Assembly (NCBI GenBank): GCA_029582265.1
Contig: CM055817.1
Span: 53,728,740-53,792,739, forward strand
Direction: 5' to 3'
Origin: Zoroaster sp. YZ-2022
Lineage: Eukaryota; Echinodermata; Asteroidea; Forcipulatida; Zoroasteridae
Length of the DNA stretch: 64,000 nt
Position numbers and translations under genes: made by a program. The notes below the pieces were generated by a model that was not told the origin of the DNA, searched no databases, and was given only the letters and a program-made list of their open reading frames with translations. Below, piece after piece: positions 33,101 through 42,699 of the stretch; position 1 is the stretch's first letter, and each line of letters begins with the position of its first letter.

Positions 33101-36100
33101 ATACCAAATCTGAGTAACTTAAAATGTGACTCAAGTTGAACTCGAGTCTGAGTCACAAACCTCCGAGTTTGAGTCCAAGTCTAAAGGGTCGAGTCATCAT
33201 ACATGATGACGACACAAATCCCAGTCTGACACTAAAAAATGTGACTCAAGTTGAACTCGAGTCTGAGTCACAAAAATCTGAGTTCAAGGGTCAAGTTATC
33301 ATACATGATGACGACACAAATCCCAGTCTGACACTAAAAAATGTGACTCAAGTTGGACTTGAGTCCGAATAACAAACCTCCAACTTCGAGTTTGAGTCCA
33401 TAAGGTCGAGTTATCATAGACGGTGACTCAAATCTCATGAGACTCAAATCTCATGAGACTGAGTCATGAGTTTGTCTGGTTCTTACCTCTTTAATCTTAC
33501 AGGTTTTACACTTGGGTTTTGCAAGCGTCTGCATTGGTACATATTGTCCCTGATGATGGAAGAAAAAAAAAGAAAAAAAAATAATAATTTTTGTAATGTA
33601 TAAAACACAAATTCACTGAAGTGAGACTTCAACAAACTCCAGATTAACAATAATACCGGTTATTAACCAAATCAGAAAGAATGTCGAAACGCAACCGCCA
33701 TTTGTGCACAATGTGACTATTAAGCATGTGTTTTCAGCAGGCGACAAAATGGCCAACATCTCACTGGATGTGCATACATTCATTGCTCAAAATCTACCAA
33801 AATATCGTTTCCAATTCTCACTCGACTTGACATGAGCATTAGGCCAAACAAAAAAAAAGTCCGGTTTCTGCGCGCATCGCTTCAGACCCGTGTGTCACCA
33901 TTTTTTTTGGCTATGAAACGATTGAAGCCAAAATTGCTGGATCGATTGGAATCTGCCGTGCTGTGTTTTTAATAAACGTCTTTTTCACATACAACTGTAG
34001 GGGTATGAACGTTTGCCTGATTTGTGTAGCCTCCCTTAATAGCCACCATACTTTGTGTATGGGAAATTTGGTCTGGTTCCAATAACTGCATATACATGTA
34101 TCACGTTGGCAAACAAATAAAAATAAATATTATCCAAAAAAAAAATGCGTGTCACTGCACCAATTTTGAAGGCAACATATGACCAGAAACCGGAGACATT
34201 TTGTTTTTTGGCCTTAGTTAATAGAGCTGCAGTGCAAAAGAAAATAGCCATTTATAAATTGATCAGGACTCACAAAAGATAGATTAGGAGGGCAGGTAGT
34301 CTGGGCCTGGCCGGGCTTCTCAAAGGCTTGGCTGTACCATGACTTTGGCCCTCCTCCTTTGGAGAGTCACAGGCAAGGCCTGGGCCTGGCAGGGCTTCTC
34401 AAAGGCTTGGCTGTACCATGACTTTGGCCCTCCTCCCTTGGAGAGTCACAGGCAAAGCCTGGGCCTGACCGGGCTTCTCAAAGGCTTGGCTGTACCATGA
34501 CTTTGGCCCTCCTCCCTTGGAGAGTCACAGGCAAAGCCTGGGCCTGGCCGGGCTTCTCAAAGGCTTGGCTGTACCATGACTTTGGCCCTCCTCCCTTAGA
34601 GAGTCACAGGCAAAGCCTGGGCCTGGCAGGGCTTCTCAAAGGCTTGGCTGTACCATGACTTTGGACTTCCTCCCTTGGAGAGTCACAGGCAAAGCCTGGG
34701 CCTGGCCGGGCTTCTCAAAGGCTTGGCTGTACCATGACTTTGGCCCTCCTCCCTTGGAGAGTCACAGGCAAAGCCTGGGCCTGGCCGGGCTTCTCAAAGG
34801 CTTGGCTGTACCATAACTTTGGACTTCCTCCCTAAATTAATTTAGATTCTATGCCCTACGCTAACATATGTACAAAGCATTGTATACTCGGTGCTTTCCG
34901 AGAGAGCCTCCAGAGGCGGCTTGGGCGGGAATCAAACCTATGACCTCCTGATTATTAAAAAAAAAAAAAAAAATTGCCAGGAATTTTCATTATTATTATT
35001 ATTATCATCTTACCGTAGACATTCTAGGCGACCCCTGAGGCATTCTAGGGGACCCCTGCGCAATCCGTGGGGCACCGTGAGGCATTCTTGGTGAGTGCTG
35101 TTGAATCCCGTACGGCATTCTTGGGGCATTATGGGGCATTCTTGGAGAACGCTGAGGTGCGGGCGCAAACCCTCCTCGTTGTTGGGATTCGTAGAATTCC
35201 TTACGCGGATCGTTCCATTGAGTTGATCGCGAGGAATGATGAACAAAGAAACTATAGAAGTTTAAAGAACACAATAATAAGCTTGATTTTAAAGAAGCTA
35301 TACACTTTTGGTAATCTTAAAATTAAAAAAAAAAAAAGTAAAAAATTAAATAAATAATCAGTTTTACATGAAACTCACCCACATTGACTTTAGGGTAGAA
35401 TGTCGTATCCGACCACCACTTTTTCTCATTCAACATAACCAATAATGTAATCTTACCTACCCAGTAAGGTGGAGAACATATGGATGATGATGGACATATA
35501 CTTCAAATTATTCCAGATGTTTATTTCATGAAAAATCAGGCATTTTTGTATACGATGACTTCCTCAGTCATGTCAGTAAAATCTTGATCTTGTCAACTCC
35601 CCCGTTAGTGGCCAACTATAATAGGATCCTATTTTCTGAAGGGGAGGATTTTTTTAGAAGGGAAATAAAGTCCGGAAACCATCATAAAAGTGGATTTTAA
35701 AGATAGTTTTCGCTTCCTGTACTCCCAAAAATTGATAGAATCATTTTTGGTGGTGGTTAGTGGTTGCAAAAAAATTCCAAAAAACCCTTAAAAAGTGGCG
35801 GTCGCATACGACATTCTTTCTTTATTTTTTCCCAAACCGTAAGGTCAATACGCATGAGCACAGCAATGGGCCCTTCCCATGAAATATGCTAATTACATAC
35901 ACGCATGTCATTGTGCTCAAGCCACCACTGGTTGGCAAACTCAAAAGCGGGATCGTCACGCAACGCCTAGCGTGCGTTATAGCTTGTGACACTTAGCCAT
36001 TGGTCTCCATTATATTGACTGAATTTAGCGTGCGCTAGGCGCTATAGCGCGTGCATGGCATTGCGCGACGATCCCGCATTCGAGTTTGCCAACCAGTGGT

Positions 36101-38823
36101 GTTTGAGCGCATGTGCGAATGCAATTAGCATATTTCATGGGAAGGGTCTATTCCGATTATGCTTATTTCTGATAAGTGTGCTGGAAATTACGGAAAGAAT
36201 GTCGTATCCGGCCGCCACTTTTTAAGGGCTTTTTTGGATTTTTTTTGCAACCACTAACCAGTTAACAAAATCATTCTATCGATTTTTGGTGGTACAGAAA
36301 GCGAAAACTATCTTTAAAATCCACTTTTATGATGGTTTTCGGACTTGATTTCCCTTCTAAAAAAATCCTCCCCTTCAGAAAATAGAAGGATCCTATTATA
36401 GTTGCCACTACGCATGTACAATGACTGTGTTGGTCACTAATTGTGGAGTTTACAAGATCAGACTGACATGACTGAGGAAGTCATCGTATACCAAAAATGC
36501 CTGATTTTTCATGAAATAAATATCCTGGAATAATTTGAAGTATATGTCCATCATCATCCATATGTTCTCCACCTTACCAGGTAGGTAAGACTACATTATT
36601 GGTTATATTTAATGAAAAATAGTGGCGGCCAGATACGACATTCTACCCGAAATTACAAAGAAACTTTAACCTACATGTAATAATATTTTTAAAATATTTA
36701 AAGTGTGGATCGGAGGTTTCCACCCTAAAGTTAGTACTAACGACTAACGTAAGTACTACCACATTAGAAACATCAACAGCATCCGCCGAATCCTGACTGA
36801 TGAGTCAGCTGCCATCCTTATCCATGCTCTTGTGACATCTAGGTTGGATAATGGCAACTCACTTTTGTTTGGAATCACCAACACACTCATGTGCAAACTT
36901 CAACGTGTACAAAACACTGCGGCTCGTGTCTTATCCCGAACACGGAAATTTGATCACATTACTCCAGTCCTGAGAAATCTTCACTGGCTTCCAGTCAAAC
37001 AGAGGGTTGCCTTCAAAATAATGCTAATTACATGGAAAGCCCTCAATGACAGTGCACCAACATATCTGCAGGATCTCCTCACCCAGTATTCCCCTCATCG
37101 CCACCTAAGGTCATCTGACAAACATCTTCTTGTGATACCAAGAACCAGAACATTGTATGGAGACCAAGCCTTCTCAGTCTCGGCCCCCACTCTATGGAAC
37201 TCTTTGCCTCAGGAAATTCGTAGCTGTCAATCTTTACAAACCTTCAAATGCCTTCTTAAAACATTCATGTTTAACTCAACTTATAATTAGAATGCTGGTT
37301 TTGTTTTGTTTTGTTTCAAGTGACTTGTAAATTAATTATTATTGTACAGTAACTTTTCTTCAAGCGCCTCGGAATATGTCTACATAGATAGATGGCGCTT
37401 TACAAATGCTTGTATTATTATTATTATTATCTTCCAAAATATCATTTCCTCTCAAGTAGTGTGTCCTCTATCATCGACATCGTTTAAAGAAAAGTGTGTG
37501 ATAGGCCTAGCCCTAGGCCCTATTTATCATATTAGGCCAAGAGAATAATAATAATAATAATATGTGGACTTATATAGCGCACGTATCCACCAACTAAGTG
37601 GTGCTCAAGGCGCATTCTTTTTTACGTGCATTACACAACACATACGGCTTTACGTCCCATCCGAAGGACGAAGCAATTATGGTTAAGTACCTTGCTCAAG
37701 GACACAAGTGTCACGACCGGGGCTCGAACCCACACCCTGCTGCTGGCAACACCAGAACTTGAGTTCGGTGCGCTAGACCGCTCGGCCACGACACTCCAGA
37801 ATGAAAGTCATAGATTTGCGTCCGGGAAATTTCGAAAACACATGAGGCTTTTTTTCATTATTCATTATTTCCATTGATCATTAATAACAGCGCAATCACA
37901 AGATGTTTCTTCTAATTTGACGTATTCTTAATCACTTTATGTACATGCTTTCTACCTGTGAGAGAGAGAGGGAAGGGTGAAGGGTAAAAGAGGAGTAACA
38001 AGGAGAATTTTGGTCATTAAGACGTGCATCATTATACGTGCGGGACGCACACACAGTCATAAGATACAAAGGCTCAATCAGCGAACGTGTTGTGCATGTG
38101 AAGGCGGTACAGTTGCAGGTGCGGATCGGACGGAGTTTACCATACAGTTTTAGCATGATGCGACCTTTTTTGTGAACGACGTACGCGGGACTAAGATTGT
38201 ATTTAAGAGAACATGTGCTAATGATTATACATGTACTAATGCACATACTGCCTACTGGTGGAAATTTGGTAAAAACTTCATTTTAGTGATGTGGATGATT
38301 TGGAACTAAATTTGTTTGGTGGAAATACCTTTTTTGAGCAAATAATGAAAAATTTAGGCGGTAGCTTTCGGGACATGCGGGCGGTGGACGCAAATCTATG
38401 ACTTTCATTCTCATGGCCTGTTGATAGAAAAGTGGCGGTTGTATTCTTTCCATAGTTTGCTTATTAAAAAAATTAAGATGACCCCCACTTTCAGAAAAAC
38501 CCTAAACCTGAACAAACAAACAAACAAACAAACAAAACCAGTCACAACCGAGTACTCAAACGAGAGAGTTAGAAACGGTCGACTTGACCAATGAATGATT
38601 GATTAACGTTATAAATCGCCCCTTCCTACAAACATGATTAATATGCCAGAACTCAAGCTGGCGCCTACCGTCAAAAAGCATTAACCAATGTTAATCCCCA
38701 GTTATCACTATCAGGGCAAAAGTATACTTACTACTTCTTTGAATTCTGGTCATATTTTGCTTCCCAGCCTGGAGGAAGGGGCATATTTGCCCACCAATCT
38801 CCGCCTAGTTGTTGAGCCGCCAT
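23862..38823 (-). CDS. WW domain plus two CUE-like domains, ten-exon gene model
   Basis: Exons, in order on the minus strand: 38823-38732, 35251-35014, 33549-33487, 31824-31624, 31111-31051, 29495-29323, 28573-28495, 27617-27456, 26927-26876 and 24159-23862. All junctions are gt/ag and every phase matches (2,0,0,0,1,0,1,1,2), giving about 472 residues. Order of parts: WW domain (about 16-46); six (S/A)PRM repeats; CKTC and CQGC cysteine pairs around 122-143; a charged, probably coiled helix; CUE-like domain 1 (about 219-255); a Ser/Thr/Gln linker; CUE-like domain 2 (about 304-342); and a Pro/Ser/Thr/Val tail. CUE domains bind ubiquitin and WW domains bind Pro-rich motifs, so an adaptor role in ubiquitin signalling is an inference. 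The last exon may instead end at 23976 (cct/gtgaga). Confidence 0.8.
24180..25110 (+). repeat. Purine-rich minisatellite in WW-CUE intron
   Basis: About 10-12 diverged tandem units of roughly 80-90 bp, built from gaagattggaagaggacgag, gtgaagagaggtttaaagaa and atgtcagaacgagatgagat. It is strongly purine/pyrimidine biased (purines on the plus strand), so transcribed RNA from the minus gene is pyrimidine-rich. Confidence 0.9.
25110..25756. other. Intron 9 sequence of WW-CUE gene, no feature
   Basis: Unique-looking sequence with a C-run and A-run at 25445-25475. I see nothing else in it. Confidence 0.4.
25758..26256. mobile_element. Foldback MITE with CRE and YY1-like sites
   Basis: The left end gtgcgttcgagtagcttccc is matched inverted by gggaagctactccaacgcac at 26236-26255. 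Length about 500 bp. It contains an exact CRE palindrome TGACGTCA (26104-26111) and, 25 bp before it, aaaatggcggcc (inverted YY1 core). It lies in intron 9 of the WW-CUE gene. Confidence 0.75.
26288..26548. mobile_element. CCCTAAC-type MITE subfamily with ggggcactttt core
   Basis: It starts ccctaaccaccccaaatcctg after ttta and ends ggggatagggg-like ggatagggtt with TTAA at 26549-26552. It shares its body with 4237-4480. Part of its right end (ggttcctagccagaatacc) is duplicated immediately downstream. Confidence 0.65.
27150..27450. repeat. TTGGCTGGTAACC / TTGCTAAGCA dispersed repeat
   Basis: Repeated words (atttggctggtagtctgttt, gctcagcaaaattggc) in both orientations. They match the larger copies at 43675-44310 and 40230-40330. 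The region overlaps the donor side of WW-CUE exon 8. Confidence 0.7.
27456..27617 (-). CDS. WW-CUE gene exon 8: CUE-like domain 2
   Basis: The acceptor ccctctcag in phase 1 gives MMDHLQKMFPSATSTLIEMA, followed by VQYNQSKAGRVLRM and a Lys/Pro/Glu-rich tail. The MFP motif is canonical for CUE domains; the usual C-terminal di-leucine is VL here. The donor is gcacctg/gtaaga (phase 1). Confidence 0.8.
28000..28490. repeat. Partial AGGGACA MITE followed by TACTCGTACTCAT tandem repeats
   Basis: taaagggacagtatcatcac and ggcatggaatcggagtgc mark a truncated copy of the palindromic MITE. From about 28165 four diverged units of 80-90 bp built from acatttttctgtactcatac and gaaaaagtactcaactacaa follow, up to WW-CUE exon 7. 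Confidence 0.7.
28885..29195. repeat. Intronic inverted repeat with AAT/ATT tracts
   Basis: The left arm (28885-28980) reads cttatcagtgttggagcgaa through aaggccacg(att)n. The right arm (29059-29195) is its inverse, through cttcgctccaacactgcctc. The cttggc words are expanded in the right arm. The structure would form a hairpin of about 310 bp between WW-CUE exons 6 and 7. Confidence 0.85.
29323..29495 (-). CDS. WW-CUE gene exon 6: CUE-like domain 1
   Basis: The acceptor ccttggcag in phase 1 gives MTDNLNDAFPGIEKNIVEMV and then a second helix ending TSLLCSM. The FP in the first loop and the LL near the end are the hallmark positions of CUE domains. The exon ends ccg/gtaagt. It has the same entry phase and layout as exon 8. 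Confidence 0.8.
29598..29767. mobile_element. AGGGCCAAAG MITE, truncated
   Basis: gggctaaagtcttggtacag through ctagcccaaccaagtagagc matches the 7620-7865 element, but the inverted right end is missing. Confidence 0.75.
29870..30460 (+). repeat. Tandem repeat, about 180-bp period, intron 5 of WW-CUE gene
   Basis: Three to four units containing ggacttgtcctacccctggg, caatcaacaaggagataggc and gcagcaggcataaccgacta. The spacers between units vary. Confidence 0.85.
30661..31027 (-). repeat. tRNA-derived SINE, full length, minus strand
   Basis: An (AAT)n tract then gtggacttatatagcgcacg at the left and catggcactcc at the right show a reverse copy of the 18991 SINE. The inverted B box ggattcgaacc lies at about 30951-30961. 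It ends 24 bp from WW-CUE exon 5. Confidence 0.9.
31345..31625. repeat. Tandem duplication covering an exon-intron junction
   Basis: Two units of about 130 bp (starting caagctaaccatacagtcac and caagctaatgatgcagtcat) both end in ccagac..ttacctctag/a. The second ends at the real donor of WW-CUE exon 4 (31624). The first holds a decayed duplicate of that donor region without the exon. Confidence 0.8.
31624..31824 (-). CDS. WW-CUE gene exon 4: CxxC pair and charged helix
   Basis: 67 codons from an acceptor tatgcag to gag/gtaacg, both phase 0. It starts VPVANQECQGCQLKARQRE and continues as a long Glu/Arg/Lys/Ala/Gln-rich helix-forming stretch. Together with CKTC in exon 3 (33487-33549) the four cysteines could bind one zinc ion; this is an inference. 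Upstream intron sequence holds a 130-bp duplication of this exon's 3' junction area. Confidence 0.8.
32640..33000 (+). pseudogene. 5' fragment of a LINE endonuclease
   Basis: An open frame of 112 residues contains IQTLNCELKLEKCLEQV, IDIVAIQETRI and GGYDVYFAGFKRK. This is the N-terminal part of an apurinic-endonuclease-like domain of non-LTR retrotransposons (the conserved Q-E-T motif is present). It stops after VNSDTWTFQF. The remainder is absent and tandem GAGTC-rich sequence surrounds it. Confidence 0.75.
33000..33480. repeat. GAGTC-rich tandem repeat in intron 3 of WW-CUE gene
   Basis: Three diverged units of about 105-110 bp containing atgtgactcaagttgaactcg, gagtcacaaa and tcatacatgatgacgacaca. 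Related words also occur at 32385-32460, left of the LINE fragment, so the fragment may have landed inside the array. Confidence 0.8.
33841..34214 (-). mobile_element. GGCC-(A)n MITE copy, reversed
   Basis: It starts aggccaaacaaaaaaaaagt and ends gacattttgttttttggcct. The interior is inverted relative to 12932-13290 (catactttgtgtatgggaaa). Length about 374 bp, in intron 2 of the WW-CUE gene. Confidence 0.8.
34290..34845 (+). repeat. 79-bp tandem array derived from the end of the AGGGCCAAAG MITE
   Basis: Seven units of 79 bp, each containing gggcttctcaaaggcttggc and taccatgactttggccctcc (the right terminus of the 7620-7865 MITE) plus a linker ggagagtcacaggcaaag. It represents amplification of a transposon end. 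Confidence 0.9.
35014..35251 (-). CDS. WW-CUE gene exon 2: second half of WW domain and PRM repeats
   Basis: The acceptor cttctatag joins exon 1 to complete a tyrosine and then FFVHHSSRSTQWNDPR. This gives W20-x22-W43 and the closing P46 of a WW domain. There follow six short repeats of the type SPRMPH/APRMPY/SPRMPQ. The donor is acg/gtaaga (phase 0). I do not know a function for the repeats; they could be a ligand for other WW or SH3 domains. Confidence 0.85.
35393..36648. mobile_element. Nested giant palindrome / foldback element
   Basis: The outer ends gggtagaatgtcgtatccg and cgacattctaccc are inverted. The arms 35393-35820 and 36193-36648 are inverted copies of each other over about 430-455 bp. 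Each arm's inner end again reads gaaagaatgtcgtatcc in inverse, so each arm is bounded by its own inverted repeats. The 370-bp spacer is itself a palindrome (gggcccttcccatgaaatat at 35868 against atatttcatgggaagggtc ending 36148). No reading frame is supportable. It is in intron 1 of the WW-CUE gene. Confidence 0.9.
36740..37435 (+). pseudogene. 5'-truncated CR1/L2-like LINE 3' end
   Basis: About 180 codons of the C-terminal part of a LINE polyprotein (NINSIRRILTDESAAILIHA, LQRVQNTAARVL, LHWLPVKQRV, PTLWNSLP) are followed by a short 3'UTR ending gatggcgctttacaaatgct and (ATT)n. The frame is uninterrupted to its natural stop at 37290. The reverse transcriptase core is missing, as expected from 5' truncation. 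Confidence 0.85.
37543..37798 (-). repeat. tRNA-derived SINE, variant head, minus strand
   Basis: (AAT)n then tgtggacttatatagcgcac, ending ctcggccacgacactcc. The inverted B box is cgaaccc-like (gctcgaacccacacc). The middle is shorter than in the 18991 copy, and the head resembles that at 54617. Confidence 0.8.
37800..38731. other. Intron 1 of WW-CUE gene, no further feature
   Basis: Mostly unique A-T rich sequence with a short (CAAA)n at 38513-38536. I see no exon, RNA gene or recognisable repeat. Confidence 0.4.
38732..38823 (-). CDS. WW-CUE gene exon 1: start codon and first half of WW domain
   Basis: ATG sits in strong context (ccaccATGG), followed by MAAQQLGGDWWANM and LPPGWE, the conserved WW start with its first tryptophan at residue 20. 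The exon ends inside codon 31 at gtaagt (phase 2). The YY1-like gccgccatgg overlaps the start. Confidence 0.85.
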
Positions 38824-39405
38824 GGTGGATTTTTTTATTTATTTACTACAGATTATATATTAATATAGAGTAATTACATCTAATCCCCGCCTCTAGTTTG
38901 CGTTGAAGAACTATTGCGGAAACCAGACTATTTATCACCGCGCTCATTTTTTCCACTAAACTTGTGCAAGTCGTTTTTTGTATGTTTCGAATGTTACTGT
39001 CGGTTGATTGGTTAACATAGGGTGTGGCGAGCATGTCATAAAACATTAAGTAGAATCTTGATCCAAAACTAAGAGACATCCAAAAATGTAAAGAAATCCA
39101 CAACATCACCCACCTCCAGCCCATGGACGGCAATTATTTTATTGTTATAGGATTGGTTTGGGAGGGGGGAGGGGGAGGGACAGTTTAAAGAGAAGAGGTG
39201 TGGTATATACGGCATACTTGTAATGAGCGTGATTTTGATCCAAAACCCTCTCTTATTGAGCGATTTTTAGGAAAGGGAGTAAGAAATTCTAGAGCCATCA
39301 AAGTGTAAACAGCAAATCCAGAACATCACTGCTCCGTTGGGGGCAATTTCTTGTTAAGATTGGGGGAAACGGTAGGGTTAGGACTCATTGCAAAGGAACC
39401 GGGTA
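38824..39405. promoter_or_regulatory. 5' flank of WW-CUE gene
   Basis: This interval lies immediately upstream of the start exon and must contain the core promoter or 5'UTR if the model is right. No TATA box can be assigned. A diverged duplication (gatccaaaactaagagacat around 39059; ttttgatccaaaaccctctc around 39233) is present. Confidence 0.3.
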
Positions 39406-39578
<173 letters not shown>

Positions 39579-39761
39579 AGCCTATTATTATAGGTTATAA
39601 TGGAGGTACATAGAGCCTATGTAATAGAAAATAAAAAGGACTGTGACAAATGTAGCATAATTATATAATATGTGTGCTCTGACTTATTTAGGGAGTGATA
39701 ATTATTGGGGGTAATAATGTCGGGCATTTTGAAGCGCTCTTAATCAAGGTATCAGAGCGCT

Positions 39762-40058
39762 GTACATTATTACCCCTGCTCATCAGGCGCATAAATCATT
39801 CCAGAAACCATCTCAGCTCCCTGGGAGTATACAGCTCAATTGCTGCCATTTCGGCGCATATGGGCTAATCAAACACAACAACTAACTCTGCCCTCACAGG
39901 TACCCATTTACTCCTGGGTGGAGAGAAGCAATTATGGTAAAGTGTCTTGCTCAAGGACACAAGTACCACGGTCACGGACAGGATTCGAACCCACATTCTG
40001 ACGACTCAGCCACCAGAACACAAATCCGATGCACTAAACCGCTCGACCATGGCACTCC
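39762..40058 (-). repeat. tRNA-derived SINE, minus strand, tail lost
   Basis: From attattacccctgctcatca to catggcactcc it matches the reverse of the 18991 SINE. The inverted B box is ggattcgaaccc. The 3' 45 bp including ATT tail are missing. Confidence 0.85.
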
Positions 40059-41930
40059 ATGGGTGGGGAATTGTCATTAAAAATAAATATTGGGGGACCC
40101 GTGGGGACAAGTCCCCCCGTGGGGACAAGTCCCCCCGTCCCCACATAGTATGATCGGTGACATTACTAGGGTTGCTTCAGTAGAAGCCAATGGGGGAACA
40201 GGAATTTTTAAATCTAAATTATCTACAAGCAGAACAAAAATTCATACATTTTGTATGAATGTTTGGCTGGTAACCACAGAAATCTGCTAGGCAAAACTTT
40301 CTGGTAAACAATTTATCTGCTTGGCGGCTCTATTAAAATATTGACAACAGTGGGGAGAACAGGCCTCAGTGGAGGAGGGACATCTCCTTGGATATACCTC
40401 ATTCGTTCAGTGCACATCGTAGCCATCTAGCGGTGAATTTGCACCCAGTGTCTTGATGATAATGATAGCCACTTTTGCGTCATGTGAGCGTTGTGCGTAC
40501 ACTTTATGTGCGTATGTTATGGTACTAAGCACACGTGTACTTCTGCCAGCCAATGATCGCTGGAGATATTCCGCGCGTACGCACATCAACTGCAAAATAC
40601 GCAAAACGCGACGCACTATCGCTGCCCTTGGCCTTTCTCCCATCCCACAACACAGTGGTCTATGTGCCCTCAACATACAGCTCGTGCGAATTACTAGTAC
40701 TCACCACAGGCCCCAAACTATAGGTCAACACAAATGCATCTTCGTAGTTCAGACTGGATACCATCAGCGCTATGTCGCTGGGACTAGTTGTCATTGTCTA
40801 AAAATTAAACAGTGCGCCTACAATCAACCTCCGATGTTTCCCCCCCTCTCTCTAAACAGAGAGTTTACCAGTTCGAATCCATCTTCAGCCAAATTTCCTT
40901 TGCTCATCAAAGTGTGAACTGAAAAGCACTGGCATCTCATTACTATCGTACACTGTTTGTTCGGTAGCAGTTTTAACTCGACTTCAAAATGGCGGTATAC
41001 GAAACGGATTAGTTAATAGTTAACACAAAAAACCACCCGCCTTTATAGGGTATTAATCATGACACACAACAAAGAGAGGTATGATTTTTTTTATCATATA
41101 CTGAGTCCAATGTTCATGTTTAGGGAAATTGTTATCAGGTATCATATTATTATTAATCTAGCTGTCTGTATGGCAAAACATCAAATTTGCATTGGTGTGA
41201 TATGACAAAAGTAAAAAAATAAAAAATAAAATAAAAAAATATATATAAATCTTGGAAAATGGGTAGCAGGCCGGGGTCTCCCTTTGGTCTAGAGGACAAA
41301 TCCCCCTGAACCAGGTTTGGAAACAATACATCTAGACTACTTCTTTCTTTCCTTGGTGGATGTACCTTCCCTTCTTTAGTCAAGAAAATTGTTGTTGCGC
41401 AAAGGAATATATATTTTTTTAAATCTGAAATCAGGAACAATCCTGAGAAATCACAGGTCGAATTGTATTTATTTCACTTTACTTGTGTCACTCCAAAACA
41501 CAACAGATGGACGAGGATCAGGGGCGAATCCAGAAATCAAATTAGAGGGGGGCTGAGAGGTTAAAATATTATCTATTGTGCAATTCCCTCGGTATAAACC
41601 CTCACCAAAATCGCCCAGATGGGGAGGGGGTGGGAGGGGAGGGAGTTAGGCGTTTTTTTTGTTACCGATTTCCCCTCCAATTTCAACCTCTAATAATTCG
41701 ATATTTGACACCATTTTGACCCTTAAGAGGTACGTGGGAGGAGGTAATTGTCCTGTGACCTATTTCAAAAGATTTTTCCGGGTGAAAACTTGCTGAGAGG
41801 GCTACTTCTTTAACAAAAACAATGGTTGCCGTGCCTCTCCCGCAACAAATTTCTGGCAACATGTCTGCTGTTCTTTATATATCATAGACTCCATAGTGAG
41901 TTGACACTTCAGAGTTACTGTAATTTTATA
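40059..41930. other. Intergenic, dispersed repeats only
   Basis: A hairpin-forming G/C tandem (gtggggacaagtcccccc twice) lies at 40101-40142. The TTGGCTGGTAACC repeat is around 40240-40330. A segment at 40430-40600 (gcacccagtgtcttgatgat ... gccagccaatgatcgctgg) recurs diverged at 53890-53960. No supported gene. Confidence 0.45.
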
Positions 41931-41937
41931 TACTTAA

Positions 41938-42128
41938 TGGGGCAGTATCGTCACGATCAGAGCAGACTTTCAACAGGGCATGGAATCAATGAACACAGTG
42001 ACTGCAAATTACTGGCTCATTTATGCAGCAGCAGCAACGGTAGTATGACCTTATCATGGGGGAAATTATTTTCAGAGTGAGTTAATCTAAACTAGCACTC
42101 CGATTCCATGCCCTGTTGATCGTGACGA
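41938..42128. mobile_element. Palindromic MITE (AGGGACA family), inverted core
   Basis: TTAA at 41934-41937 then tggggcagtatcgtcacgat, with the core words gcaaattactggctcattta and ttccatgccctgttgatcgt. The right terminus is degraded (gacgaaataa). Confidence 0.7.
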
Positions 42129-42699
42129 AATAAGTCATGAGGCCAAACAAACAAATTGAGGGTTGAGTACCCTGTCTTTGCTGAATCTTCTCGCTTAGCG
42201 TACAGCGTGCACTAAAATGCGCGCTCGAGTTATTCTCATTTCCCGCCATAAGCCATGAAATGGGTATAGATATATAACCGAGTAATTTGTTGTCATCAAT
42301 TCTTGTTGATTTAAAGATCACCTTAGACATTGTTTGACGAATAAAGTTAGCTGGATAATTAACTAAAGTCATCCTTTTTTTTCTTTTTGGAAATGAGAAA
42401 GTTGACGGAATGTCAGAAGTCACTGTTTATGCGATGAGCGACTCGACCACAAAAACGAAGATGAGTAATATAGCGCGTGCCCTGACAAGACGCTACACTC
42501 ACGCACGCGTCCGAGTTCGGCGGCGTAGCCCAGTATACAGGGTGTATCAAAAAAAAAGTATAGAGTCAGAAAAAGGTCTCAAAAATGAAAATTGTATTAT
42601 ATTCAGAAAATCTCTCTATACACATTGGTTGAAGATGGTCTCCCCTGCTTTTATTAGCATCATGATTATCGTCAGCATTTCACGCCAGTGTGAACACGG

